Source: an uncultured Ruminococcus sp.
Lineage (GTDB): Bacteria; Bacillota; Clostridia; Oscillospirales; Ruminococcaceae
Length of the DNA: 64,000 bases
Assembly: GCA_934463425.1 (NCBI GenBank)
Contig: CAKSJP010000006.1
Span: 1 to 64,000 of the forward strand
Reading direction: 5' to 3'
Shown here one piece after another: positions 8,765 to 16,537 of the stretch; position 1 is the first letter of the stretch, and each line of letters opens with the position of its first letter. Under the pieces are notes generated by a model. It saw only the letters and a list, made by a program, of their open reading frames with translations. It did not search any database and was not told the DNA's origin. The translations under genes and the position numbers were made by a program.

Positions 8765-9775
8765 TCAATCGCCGGCGGCGGTGGTTTCTGCCGCGGCAGA
8801 GTCCGCTGCGGCTTCCGTAGAAGCTGCACCGTTGGTGAGCGTGATGATAAATCCGCTTTGGTTGTCGCCGGATACGGTATAAACTGCATTTTCCGGCAGA
8901 GAAACCGCTGTAGTACCACTGGGATCTGCCGGTACATAATAAATGGTATAGGACTGTGTTCCGTCCGAATAGTTCAGACCGCCGGAAGTGATGGTATAGC
9001 CTTGCAGATAGGTGAGGTATTCTTCCAGGCTAAAGCTGTTTTCCTGCATGATGGCAGCGTGCAGCTTTCCCACATAGCGGAAGTGGTGGGGGGCATAGGC
9101 GGTGCCGGTGGTTTCGGTCTTGTCGCTGGGATAGCGCAGAACAAAGCCGTATTGCCATGCGTTCGTCACCATCCACTCGTTGCGCTTGGTGATATAGGGG
9201 ACCACTTCGCCGGTGCTGGTGATCAGTCCGATGTCGAAGCCATAGCCGCTGCTGCGGTCAGGGAGAATGTTGGTATAGATCGAACTGCTGTCCAGTGTGG
9301 TATCCAGAGTGCTGTAGATCTGTAGATTGGTATAGCCGTTTGCAGCGGCATAGGCATCCATCAGTTCACAAAGCGGCTGGATGCACTCGGACTGCATCTG
9401 GAGCGAGGTGCTGCGTGTGTTAACATTGGAATCTGTGACTGCAGAAAAGTCCGTCCATGCTGCGGTCCCGCTGTAGGGATGGGATGCATCCACCAGGATC
9501 AGCGGTCCGTTTGCCATGTCTGCGGCGGTCAGCTGCAGCAGCGTACCGCTGGGCTGTGTGGTGGCTTCTGAGGCATCGGGTGTGCCGTCTCCGGCAGAGG
9601 TGTCCTCCGAAGCAGATGAAGTGGGGGAAAATCCGCCGGTTCCAATGATATTCTCTTCTTGATTCTGGAAAAAAAGGCGATATCCATAATCAAATATGAA
9701 TATTGCGGCGATCATCAGAACGAGTGCGAGGAGAAAACCGGCAGGACTGAGGTGTCTCTGTTTCCGCTTGCTCAT
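8765..9775 (-). CDS. VanY-like (peptidase M15B) membrane-anchored protein, probably catalytically inactive
   Basis: 336 residues. An N-terminal membrane anchor (about 12-30) and a Thr/Ser-rich spacer precede a domain that follows the VanY D,D-carboxypeptidase pattern: 'ILVD..HPY', a W..YGFVLRYP segment, and TG..Y.P.HFRYVG. In active VanY the SxHxxGxAxD motif supplies two zinc ligands, and ExxH supplies the catalytic Glu and the third ligand. Here the first His position is Arg174 (DRSSGYGFDI, with Asp181 kept) and the catalytic Glu is Ala228 (YAPHHFRYVG, with His231 kept). I infer a pseudo-peptidase that may bind peptidoglycan or assist the neighbouring DD-carboxypeptidase. The start is preceded by AAAGGAGG. 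It lies 44 bp downstream of the dac gene, so it is probably cotranscribed. Confidence 0.8.
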   Translation of the reverse strand: MSKRKQRHLSPAGFLLALVLMIAAIFIFDYGYRLFFQNQEENIIGTGGFSPTSSASEDTSAGDGTPDASEATTQPSGTLLQLTAADMANGPLILVDASHPYSGTAAWTDFSAVTDSNVNTRSTSLQMQSECIQPLCELMDAYAAANGYTNLQIYSTLDTTLDSSSIYTNILPDRSSGYGFDIGLITSTGEVVPYITKRNEWMVTNAWQYGFVLRYPSDKTETTGTAYAPHHFRYVGKLHAAIMQENSFSLEEYLTYLQGYTITSGGLNYSDGTQSYTIYYVPADPSGTTAVSLPENAVYTVSGDNQSGFIITLTNGAASTEAAADSAAAETTAAGD

Positions 9776-9819
9776 GCAGGGAACCAGCCTCCTTTCCTGT
9801 AAAATTGCTGTGTTGGCTT

Positions 9820-10947
9820 TTATACTGCCGGAACAGCAGAGGTTTCAGTGGGATCAATGGCAGAGCCGTTTTCGTCTGTCTGCTGTGTGTCCAGATCTGT
9901 GGGCATAGGATAGCCGTCATGGATCAGTCCGTACAGTGCGAAGGTGTCGAAAACCGCGCGCCAGTAGGTCGGGCCTTTTGCAGTGACTGCAATGAAGTGT
10001 TTGCCCTCTGTGTCGGTGGCATAGCTGACCAGACAGTGTCCGGCTTCATCGGTATAGCCGGTTTTTCCGGCTTCAATGGTGATTCCGGTGACTTCGTTGC
10101 CGTACATCCGGCTGAACATGGTGCTTTCCAGAGGAATGCCCTCCGGGTGCTGCTCTGTCACGGATGTGGTGTACTGATAAGTCCCCAGGATCTCCCGGCA
10201 GGTGTCGTTTTCCATCACGGCGCTCATGAGCATGGCGATATCGGTCGCTGTGCTGTAGTGGTTCGGGTCATACAGACCGCTGGCATTGGTGAAGTGGGTG
10301 TTTTTCAATCCCAGCTCTTCTGCTTTGGCATTCATCAGCTTGACAAATTCGTCCTCCGAGCCGCTGAGATAGATCGCGATGGCAGTTGTGGCATCTGCGC
10401 CGGACGGCAGTGCGATGCCGTACATCAGATCCTTCAGCGGTACGGTTTCGCCCTCTTCAAATCCGGCGCGTGAGGCCTCTGCATCAATAAGGGGTGCAAT
10501 AATGTCATATGTCATGGTGAACGTATCATCCATGTTTTCGATATTTTCGGCTGCAACCAGCAGGGTCATGATCTTGGTCATAGATGCCGGATAGATTTTT
10601 GTATCCGGATCGCGCTGTGCCAGAATCGTGTTGTCATCCACGTCCAGGAGGACAGCGTGCTCGCTGGAGAGATTTGCTGCCGTCAGTTCTGTCAGCGTGT
10701 CTGCTGCCGCAGGATAGGCCAGCAGTGCGGACGGTTCTGTGGGTGCTTCTGTCGGGGATTCGGTTGCTTCAGCGGCTGCGGTCTGAGTACCGGCTGCAGC
10801 AGGGATCTGTGACTGTACCTTTGGCTTTCCGGTTTGTGTCAGAAGAACGATCACAAATATGATCACGATGAAACCGCAAAGGATGCCGATGGTTGTGTTG
10901 ATCCAGAGCTTTGTATTGCTGTGCTTTCTTTTTCCGCGAACTTTCAT
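9820..10947 (-). CDS. D-alanyl-D-alanine carboxypeptidase (DacF/PBP5-type, S11 family)
   Basis: 375 residues. Removes the terminal D-Ala from peptidoglycan stem peptides at the outer membrane face. An N-terminal membrane segment (about 16-36) and a Pro/Thr/Glu spacer precede the penicillin-binding fold. Active-site motifs are SMTK (Ser122, Lys125), SGAD (182-185) where the family usually has SxN, and KTG (295-297). The altered second motif is notable, but the nucleophile and general base are intact. The start follows a GAGGTG site. It has a consensus promoter and is the first gene of a two-gene operon with the VanY-like protein. Confidence 0.9.
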   Translation of the reverse strand: MKVRGKRKHSNTKLWINTTIGILCGFIVIIFVIVLLTQTGKPKVQSQIPAAAGTQTAAAEATESPTEAPTEPSALLAYPAAADTLTELTAANLSSEHAVLLDVDDNTILAQRDPDTKIYPASMTKIMTLLVAAENIENMDDTFTMTYDIIAPLIDAEASRAGFEEGETVPLKDLMYGIALPSGADATTAIAIYLSGSEDEFVKLMNAKAEELGLKNTHFTNASGLYDPNHYSTATDIAMLMSAVMENDTCREILGTYQYTTSVTEQHPEGIPLESTMFSRMYGNEVTGITIEAGKTGYTDEAGHCLVSYATDTEGKHFIAVTAKGPTYWRAVFDTFALYGLIHDGYPMPTDLDTQQTDENGSAIDPTETSAVPAV

Positions 10948-11007
10948 TGCTGCACCTCGTAAAAATCAATCTGCATGCCATACCTTATTGATCGTATGCA
11001 CTTTACA

Positions 11008-11036
11008 ATTATAATCCATTTTTGTCGCTTTGTCAA
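11008..11036 (-). promoter_or_regulatory. Sigma-A promoter for the dac/VanY-like operon
   Basis: On the minus strand, TTGACA (11036-11031), 17 bp, TATAAT (11013-11008). It lies about 60 bp upstream of the dac start. Confidence 0.85.
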
Positions 11037-11163
11037 TGGATTTTAATGATTCTTCATAAGTTTTCAATACAGGAGCAGCGCAGCAGGTGCTTTTGCTGCA
11101 AAAAAAGAGATATCATTTCTGACATCTCTTTTCTGTAGAAACTATGGTGTTGTTGATTAAAGA

Positions 11164-11192
11164 GAATACCGCACAAGTCTGGGACGGTATTC
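11164..11192 (-). terminator. Probable terminator of the ABC transporter operon
   Basis: GAATACCG and CGGTATTC form an 8-bp stem just after the stop of the DUF4340 gene, with TCTTTAAT downstream on the minus strand. A second imperfect hairpin (AAAGAGAT/ATCTCTTT, 11102-11132) follows and may back it up. Confidence 0.55.
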
Positions 11193-11199
11193 CTTTGGG

Positions 11200-12642
11200 T
11201 TATGATGCTGCAGATGCAGCTGCTTTTTGCAGTGCAGTATAGGCTTCCAGGAGCTTATTCTCACCGCTGAGTGCGCGCTGCCGTACCACTGCATGGGTAA
11301 ATGTCCCGTCGATGAACGCCCAGTAGGTGGTGTCATCCCGCTTGACCAGTTCCACCGTGTGTGTGCTGCCGTCCAGCAGGGTGTATGTCAGGCGCAGAGC
11401 AGGATCGGTGTCCGCGGGTATTTCTGTAGTTGCTTCCAGAGACTCATAGGACAGCTCGGAAACAGCGGTATAGAAGGTTTTGAATGCTTCTGCGGCATCA
11501 TTTGCAGTGATCGCAGTTCCGTCAAAGGTATAGCTGCTGCTGGCATTGTCTATGGTGAAGCTGCTGTTGATATCCACTGTCTTGTCATTGAACGAGCCGT
11601 GATACTGTACGGTGAGTCCGGAGACATTTTCAATGCCCTGCTTGTAGACGTTGCTTACCATATAGCTTGTTGTGTCTGTCTGCAGAAAGCTGAGATAAGA
11701 GGAGTCGAAGATCAGGATCTCGTTGGTTTCCACATGAAGGCACTTGATATACGATGTAGTGAGGGGGTCATATTCGCCGACCAGAAGCGTTGTGGTCTCT
11801 CCGGTGGACTGGGTGAACTGGAAGCGGTATGCCGGCTGATCGAAGCCGTATTCTGCATACTTGTCCGGTGTCACATCGCTGTCGCCGAAGTCGTCCGCCT
11901 CCAGCTGCTGCAGGCTGATGAAGGCAGAGGAGAGCTTTGCATTGTTGATGCCGATGGGCGTTTCAATGGGAGCTGTCATTTTCCAGTCCGCATTGTTGTC
12001 CGTCTTGGAGAAGTTATAGATCATCTGACCGTCCCGCTCCAGGGAAATCTGTGTGATGTCAGAGGTCTTGTCATCCATAAGATAACGATAGCGGAGCTGT
12101 GTCTTTGTGACATAGAGATAACCAGTGTTGTTGGCATCTGCCAGGTAGACATGGTCGTCATCGTCATGCATTACATAAAAGCTTTCCTTGGTGGGATTCT
12201 GCTTGCCGATGTAGAGTGTTTTTTCCGGTTTGTCTGCATCCCCGGTGTAATAGGTGATGGACACCGGATCAGAAAGCCCGTAGGTTTCCAGCTTGTCCGC
12301 ATCTGCCGTGCCGAGATCCTTTGTGGCAGTCAGACTGCATCCATAAGTGCAGAGCGCATCAATATAATAGGTATTGATATGCAGTTCGTCACCGCTGGTG
12401 ACGAGCCAGGAATCGCCGTCGTCATCGCTGGTATTCTTTTCGATGGTATAATCCAGATCCGGCGTGTGCAGTATCAGCTTCGTCACGTCATCCGACTGGA
12501 AATCACTCAGCTGAAGCGCAGCGGCTTCTTCGGCAGCCTTTTCCGCTTTCTTTTTTTGATAGGTGTCTATGCCGAAATATGCGCCAAAGCATACGCCGAT
12601 GAGAACCACCAGGATCAGTCCGATAATGAGTTGTCTTTTCAT
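11200..12642 (-). CDS. DUF4340-family protein of a gliding-type ABC transporter operon
   Basis: 480 residues. One N-terminal membrane segment (about 4-24), a short Lys/Glu/Ala coiled stretch (about 29-43), then a long extracytoplasmic beta-rich region with two DUF4340-like repeats: 'LSDFQSDDVTKLILHTPDLDYTIEK' type segments, and 'Y.LSDP.SITYYTGD' followed later by 'YGFDQPAYRFQFT'. DUF4340 genes commonly sit beside GldA/F/G-like ABC transporters, as here. No enzymatic motif is visible and the substrate is unknown. It is the last of four genes; GAGGAGG precedes the ATG and 22 bp separate it from the GldG-like gene. Confidence 0.8.
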   Translation of the reverse strand: MKRQLIIGLILVVLIGVCFGAYFGIDTYQKKKAEKAAEEAAALQLSDFQSDDVTKLILHTPDLDYTIEKNTSDDDGDSWLVTSGDELHINTYYIDALCTYGCSLTATKDLGTADADKLETYGLSDPVSITYYTGDADKPEKTLYIGKQNPTKESFYVMHDDDDHVYLADANNTGYLYVTKTQLRYRYLMDDKTSDITQISLERDGQMIYNFSKTDNNADWKMTAPIETPIGINNAKLSSAFISLQQLEADDFGDSDVTPDKYAEYGFDQPAYRFQFTQSTGETTTLLVGEYDPLTTSYIKCLHVETNEILIFDSSYLSFLQTDTTSYMVSNVYKQGIENVSGLTVQYHGSFNDKTVDINSSFTIDNASSSYTFDGTAITANDAAEAFKTFYTAVSELSYESLEATTEIPADTDPALRLTYTLLDGSTHTVELVKRDDTTYWAFIDGTFTHAVVRQRALSGENKLLEAYTALQKAAASAAS

Positions 12643-12664
12643 GCTGCTGCCTCCTCCGGACGGA

Positions 12665-14140
12665 TCACGAATTGCGGCGCTTGATCCATACGCCGATGCC
12701 CACAGCCATGATGGCGATGGGGATCACAGTGAGGATAACCATCAGGCCTTTTGCAAAGCCGGCATCCTGCAGAGAGATATAGTCATTTGCGGTGGACTTT
12801 GTAGAAATGTCCATGTCGATGTCACTGTCATACATCCAGCTGATGGTGCTGAGGTACAGATATACCGGAACGATCACCGTATCGTCGCTGACGTGTTCAT
12901 CATCGATAAATTCCGCGTTGCCGAAAACCACCATCTTGGAGTTGTTTCTCCCCGGGCTGGTGGAATGTGCTGCCAGCAGCATCTGACCGCTTTCTTCCTC
13001 CGGGTCATCACTGGTGCCGCCATAGGGTTCGCCGACGGCGCTGTCATAGGAGGTGATCAGCGGCGCAATGGTATAGGTGCCGCTTTCATCATTATAGCGG
13101 AAGCTGCGGGATTCCGGCATAAAGGTGTACAGACCCTGGTTTACCAGCGCCGAGGTCAGGTCGGTGGCTTCGCTGTTATCGTCCAGCTCGTTCAGCTCGC
13201 ACTGGATCGTATAGGGATCACCGGAAATGTGATAGTTGGAGTTGGTCTCAGAAACGCGGTCATAGTCCATGTAGAAGCCATAGCTTTTCATGATGCCTTC
13301 CAGATTGGTATAGGCAAAAGTACCGCCGTTGGGGGACATCAGCAGGCTGATGTTGCCGCCGTTGTCGAGGTATGCGTTCAGCTTTTCGGTCTCGGCATCA
13401 GTGATATCCTTTGTAGGCGCAGCCACCAGAACCAGTGCAGCATCCTCCGGCACACCGTCTGCTTCGGAAAGGTTCAGTTCTTTTGCGGCATAGTTATAGT
13501 TGGTCAGGTTCGTGGTAAACTTGGTGTACTGATCCAGGGACTTTTCACCGTGGCCAGACAGGAAATATACTGTCGGGGTCACATTCTCTGCCACACCCTT
13601 GATAGAACCGGTGATGAGGTTTTCGCCCTGAAAGTCCTCGCCGGTGGTGTTGCCGTCGCTGTCCGTATAGGTTTTGTACATAGAAGAGCCGGGGATGCGC
13701 TTTTTCACATTGTCACAGATGAATATCATATCACCGGTGGACAGGGTGAATGCGTTGTCCGAATTGATCTTTTCCATGGTATCGTTGTCGGTGTCCGGGT
13801 CTACCCAGATCAGATTGATGGATTTGTGGGCATCATATGCCTTCAGTGTACGGTACAGGCTCAGAGATTCCATGTCGTTTTCCAGGCTTTCCTGTGTGGT
13901 CAGCACATAGAAATCCACGGTCTTTCCCTCGCTGTCCAGCTGATCCAGATACTTTTCTGTAGTTGCGCTGAGACTGTACTGTTTATTGGGGGAGATGTCC
14001 CAGCTGAAATCCATGCGGGACAGGATCATATTGAGCACAATGGCGATCACCAGTACTAGGACAGCAAGGATCCACGCCATGCCGGCAAACTTGGTGTTCT
14101 TCCAGTTGCGGAAATGTTTTTCTTTTGCGTTTTGACTCAT
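12665..14140 (-). CDS. GldG-like auxiliary ABC transporter protein
   Basis: 491 residues. An N-terminal membrane helix (about 21-41) is followed by a large exterior domain: 'NKQYSLSATTEKYLDQLDSE' opens the GldG/ABC_transp_aux fold, and 'VYFLSGHGEKSL' with 'DAALVLVAAPTKDITDAE' are typical of it. A C-terminal helix (about 465-485) ends in KRRNS. GldG-like proteins partner GldF permease and GldA ATPase; in most Bacillota the exported substrate is unknown and has no link to gliding. The gene lies 6 bp after the permease, with GGAGGT before its ATG. Confidence 0.85.
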   Translation of the reverse strand: MSQNAKEKHFRNWKNTKFAGMAWILAVLVLVIAIVLNMILSRMDFSWDISPNKQYSLSATTEKYLDQLDSEGKTVDFYVLTTQESLENDMESLSLYRTLKAYDAHKSINLIWVDPDTDNDTMEKINSDNAFTLSTGDMIFICDNVKKRIPGSSMYKTYTDSDGNTTGEDFQGENLITGSIKGVAENVTPTVYFLSGHGEKSLDQYTKFTTNLTNYNYAAKELNLSEADGVPEDAALVLVAAPTKDITDAETEKLNAYLDNGGNISLLMSPNGGTFAYTNLEGIMKSYGFYMDYDRVSETNSNYHISGDPYTIQCELNELDDNSEATDLTSALVNQGLYTFMPESRSFRYNDESGTYTIAPLITSYDSAVGEPYGGTSDDPEEESGQMLLAAHSTSPGRNNSKMVVFGNAEFIDDEHVSDDTVIVPVYLYLSTISWMYDSDIDMDISTKSTANDYISLQDAGFAKGLMVILTVIPIAIMAVGIGVWIKRRNS

Positions 14141-14146
14141 GGCTGC

Positions 14147-14878
14147 TTACCTCCGGCTCCAACGTCTTTTTTCAATGGAAATGATCGTCCAGATCAGGAA
14201 TACGGCAATTTCTGTCACATAGCCCAACAGGTCAGAAATGCGCATCAAGCCCTGGGAGAATACATAAAACTTCGTCTGATTGGAGAACCAGCTCAGCACA
14301 TCAGACAGCACCGGAACGCTGGAGAGGAACGAGTTGACGCTCAGGTTGTCCATCAGCATCAGCAGGAGCATGGCGAGCTCGCTCATGAGGATCGCCAGCA
14401 GCGGCATTTCCGTAAGAGAGGAGATAAAGATGCCCACTGCGATGCAGACCAGACCAAACAGGAAAAATCCGATGTATGTACAGATCAGGCTGGACCAGAT
14501 CACGCGGCCGTAGATCGAGGTGATGATCGGATAGAACAGCGAGCACACCAGCATCATCAGCAGGATGGTCGCTGTGGCAAGAAACTTTGCCATGACGATC
14601 TGCGTGACATTCAGCGGACTGGAAAGCAGCAGGGTCTCTGTGCCGTTTTTCCGCTCTTCCGAGAAAGTCCGCATGGTCAGCAGCGGCAGCAGGAAGATAA
14701 AGTAGAAGATGTTGACATAAAAGATCGACGCAAACGAGAAGGTATACGTCGATGAAGAGACGTTGCCGATATCCTGGATAAAGGTCAGGGAAAATGTCGC
14801 CATGAAAAAGGCGATGACAAAATAGGCAACAGGCGACAGAAAGTAGCTCTGTAATTCCTTTTTATATAGTGCAAACAT
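14147..14878 (-). CDS. ABC-2 type permease, GldF-like
   Basis: 243 residues with about six membrane helices and little soluble sequence, the usual size for GldF/ABC-2 permeases. 'LLTMRTFSEERKNGTETLLLSSPL' is the characteristic cytoplasmic helix that contacts the ATPase. Start preceded by GGAGGAATAAG; 6-bp spacings on both sides show tight coupling with the ATPase and GldG-like genes. Confidence 0.88.
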   Translation of the reverse strand: MFALYKKELQSYFLSPVAYFVIAFFMATFSLTFIQDIGNVSSSTYTFSFASIFYVNIFYFIFLLPLLTMRTFSEERKNGTETLLLSSPLNVTQIVMAKFLATATILLMMLVCSLFYPIITSIYGRVIWSSLICTYIGFFLFGLVCIAVGIFISSLTEMPLLAILMSELAMLLLMLMDNLSVNSFLSSVPVLSDVLSWFSNQTKFYVFSQGLMRISDLLGYVTEIAVFLIWTIISIEKRRWSRR

Positions 14879-14884
14879 GGGTGC

Positions 14885-15982
14885 TTATTCCTCCTCTTCC
14901 GGCTTGCGGTTTGCCTTAGAGGCATCCTCGTCCGCCGGCGTATTTTCTGCCGGCGCATCGGCTGCATCCGGGGTGTCTGATTCTGCGGCAGCGTTCTGGG
15001 CTGCCTCTTCGTCCATTTCGCTGAGCAGATCTTCCAGGCTGGAATGCTTTGTCTTTTGGTTGACCAGCTTGACGAATACCTGTTCCAGGTTTTTCTTCTC
15101 TGCAGAAACCTCCAGGACCTCCAGACCGTGCTGCAGCAGGGCAGACAACAGGGCATTGCGGACACTGTCGCTTTCCAGCTCGATATCATAGGTATAGATG
15201 CCGGTCTGGACAAACTGGATGTTGTCCACGCGGACAACGCCCTCGACGGCTCTCGCCACCTTCGGCACCTCGCGGGAGCTGCCCTGGATCTTGAGCTTCA
15301 GCACCAGACCGGAGTTGTCTGCCTCTTCCAGGCGCTCGATGGTGTCGTCCGCCTTGATCTCACCGTGATTGATGATGACGATGCGGTCACAGACGGCGCT
15401 GATCTCCCCCAGAATATGGGAGCTGAGGATGATGGCGTGATTCCGGCGCAGATCCAGGATGAGATTGCGCACCTCCATCAGCTGCGTGGGGTCGAGTCCG
15501 ACAGTCGGCTCGTCCAGGATCAGCACCGGCGGATCGCCCAGGATCGCCATGGCGAATCCCACACGCTGCTTATAGCCCTTGGACAGATTGCGGATCAGCC
15601 GCTTCTGCACATCTGTGATCTTCAGCCGGTCCATGACGCGTTCCACTTCGCCCTTGCGCTTTGCTGCCGGAATGCCCTTCAGCCCGGCGGCAAAGGTCAG
15701 ATATTCCCGTACCTTCATATCCGGATATACCGGCGGGATCTCCGGCAGAAAGCCGATGCATCTCTTTGCCTTTACCGGCTGCTGCGCGATGTCATATCCC
15801 TGGATGGTTACCGTGCCGCCGGTAGAGGGAATGACACCCGCCATGATGTTCAGGGTCGTGGATTTTCCTGCGCCGTTCGGCCCTAAGAATCCGACAACCT
15901 CGTTTTCCTTTATGGTAAAGCTGATCCCCTTGAGCGCAGCCTTATTTCCATAGTATTTGGTCAGGTTTTGAATTTCAACCAT
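14885..15982 (-). CDS. ABC transporter ATP-binding protein, GldA/CcmA-like
   Basis: 365 residues from the ATG preceded by AAAGGAG. Walker A GPNGAGKST (34-42), signature LSKGYKQR (133-140), Walker B with LILDEPT (154-160) and a switch His in SSH. After the nucleotide-binding domain, a C-terminal regulatory region is followed by an unusual Ala/Glu/Asp-rich tail (about 317-365). It powers the adjacent permease. First gene of the four-gene operon. The substrate is not evident from sequence. Confidence 0.9.
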   Translation of the reverse strand: MVEIQNLTKYYGNKAALKGISFTIKENEVVGFLGPNGAGKSTTLNIMAGVIPSTGGTVTIQGYDIAQQPVKAKRCIGFLPEIPPVYPDMKVREYLTFAAGLKGIPAAKRKGEVERVMDRLKITDVQKRLIRNLSKGYKQRVGFAMAILGDPPVLILDEPTVGLDPTQLMEVRNLILDLRRNHAIILSSHILGEISAVCDRIVIINHGEIKADDTIERLEEADNSGLVLKLKIQGSSREVPKVARAVEGVVRVDNIQFVQTGIYTYDIELESDSVRNALLSALLQHGLEVLEVSAEKKNLEQVFVKLVNQKTKHSSLEDLLSEMDEEAAQNAAAESDTPDAADAPAENTPADEDASKANRKPEEEE

Positions 15983-16037
15983 GTGATGCTCCTTTCCTGC
16001 AAAGCGCCGATTTTTCGGCAGTTTGCACCTTCCTCTT

Positions 16038-16066
16038 ATTATCGCAGAATAATATGTTGCTGTCAT
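16038..16066 (-). promoter_or_regulatory. Promoter of the GldA-F-G/DUF4340 operon
   Basis: On the minus strand, ATGACA (16066-16061), 17 bp, GATAAT (16043-16038). Each hexamer has one mismatch to consensus. It lies about 55 bp upstream of the ATPase start. Confidence 0.65.
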
Positions 16067-16233
16067 ATATAAAGTGTAACCATATCATGAAAAGTGGAAA
16101 TAATGGATAAAACCAATTCTGCAACTGTCCGGAAAGGTTGTGCGTATCGCAAAAGCAGTATGGCATATTCTTGTGATAAAGCGGTGAAAATCTGACGGTA
16201 AGCGGACGAAAATGCAAAATGGCACGGAAAATA

Positions 16234-16307
16234 TGTGCAATGCCAGAAAAATGTGGGACATGTTGCACAAAACAGCGCTCCGTAATCTGTACAATGCTAC
16301 AAAAATG
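16234..16307 (+). repeat. Two copies of a 20-nt direct repeat upstream of the GH48 promoter
   Basis: TGTGCAATGCCAGAAAAATG at 16234-16253 and TGTACAATGCTACAAAAATG at 16288-16307 match at 17 of 20 positions and start 54 bp apart, about five helical turns. They end some 33 bp before the -35 element and could be activator sites. This is inference from position and similarity only. Confidence 0.5.
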
Positions 16308-16339
16308 GCTTTTTCCACATTCGGAATTTGTGCAAAGGG

Positions 16340-16368
16340 TTGACATAATTCCCGAAGGGGTGTATAAT
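16340..16368 (+). promoter_or_regulatory. Consensus sigma-A promoter of the GH48 cellulase gene
   Basis: TTGACA (16340-16345), 17-bp spacer, TATAAT (16363-16368): both hexamers are perfect. The predicted leader is about 160 nt. Confidence 0.9.
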
Positions 16369-16385
16369 TTCTGATATGAAAGAAG

Positions 16386-16425
16386 GCATTCTTGTGTGTG
16401 TTTCGTGAAAATGGCCAAAGAATGC
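16386..16425 (+). promoter_or_regulatory. Hairpin at the 5' end of the GH48 leader
   Basis: GCATTCTT (16386-16393) pairs perfectly with AAGAATGC (16418-16425) around a 24-nt loop. It would begin about 10-12 nt after the predicted transcription start, where a 5' stem can stabilise mRNA. No known riboswitch class was recognised. Confidence 0.45.
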
Positions 16426-16537
16426 GTTCAAAAACATATACCGTTATGGTCGCCGGGTCCTGCCGTGAAGAAAGGATGCGAACACAGCGGTATCCACCAT
16501 TTCCTATATTTATTTTCAGAGAGGGGAATTTCTAAAC

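Larger units (their letters stand above)
15983..16537. other. 555-bp divergent regulatory region between the ABC operon and the GH48 gene
   Basis: No gene is visible. From left to right it holds a small hairpin (GCCGA/TCGGC, 16006-16019), the minus-strand ABC promoter, an AT-rich stretch with two copies of a 20-nt motif, the GH48 promoter and a leader of about 160 nt with a hairpin. The details are listed as separate entries. Confidence 0.7.

Noticed and set aside
11227..14059. Long plus-strand frames opposite the ABC operon
   Set aside because: Antisense shadows of the DUF4340 and GldG-like genes; no start signals and no recognisable domains.
16426..16530. Possible riboswitch in the GH48 leader (GTCGCCGGGTCCTGCCGTG region)
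   Set aside because: I compared it by eye with c-di-GMP-I and -II, c-di-AMP, guanidine and cobalamin patterns and could not place the conserved cores.
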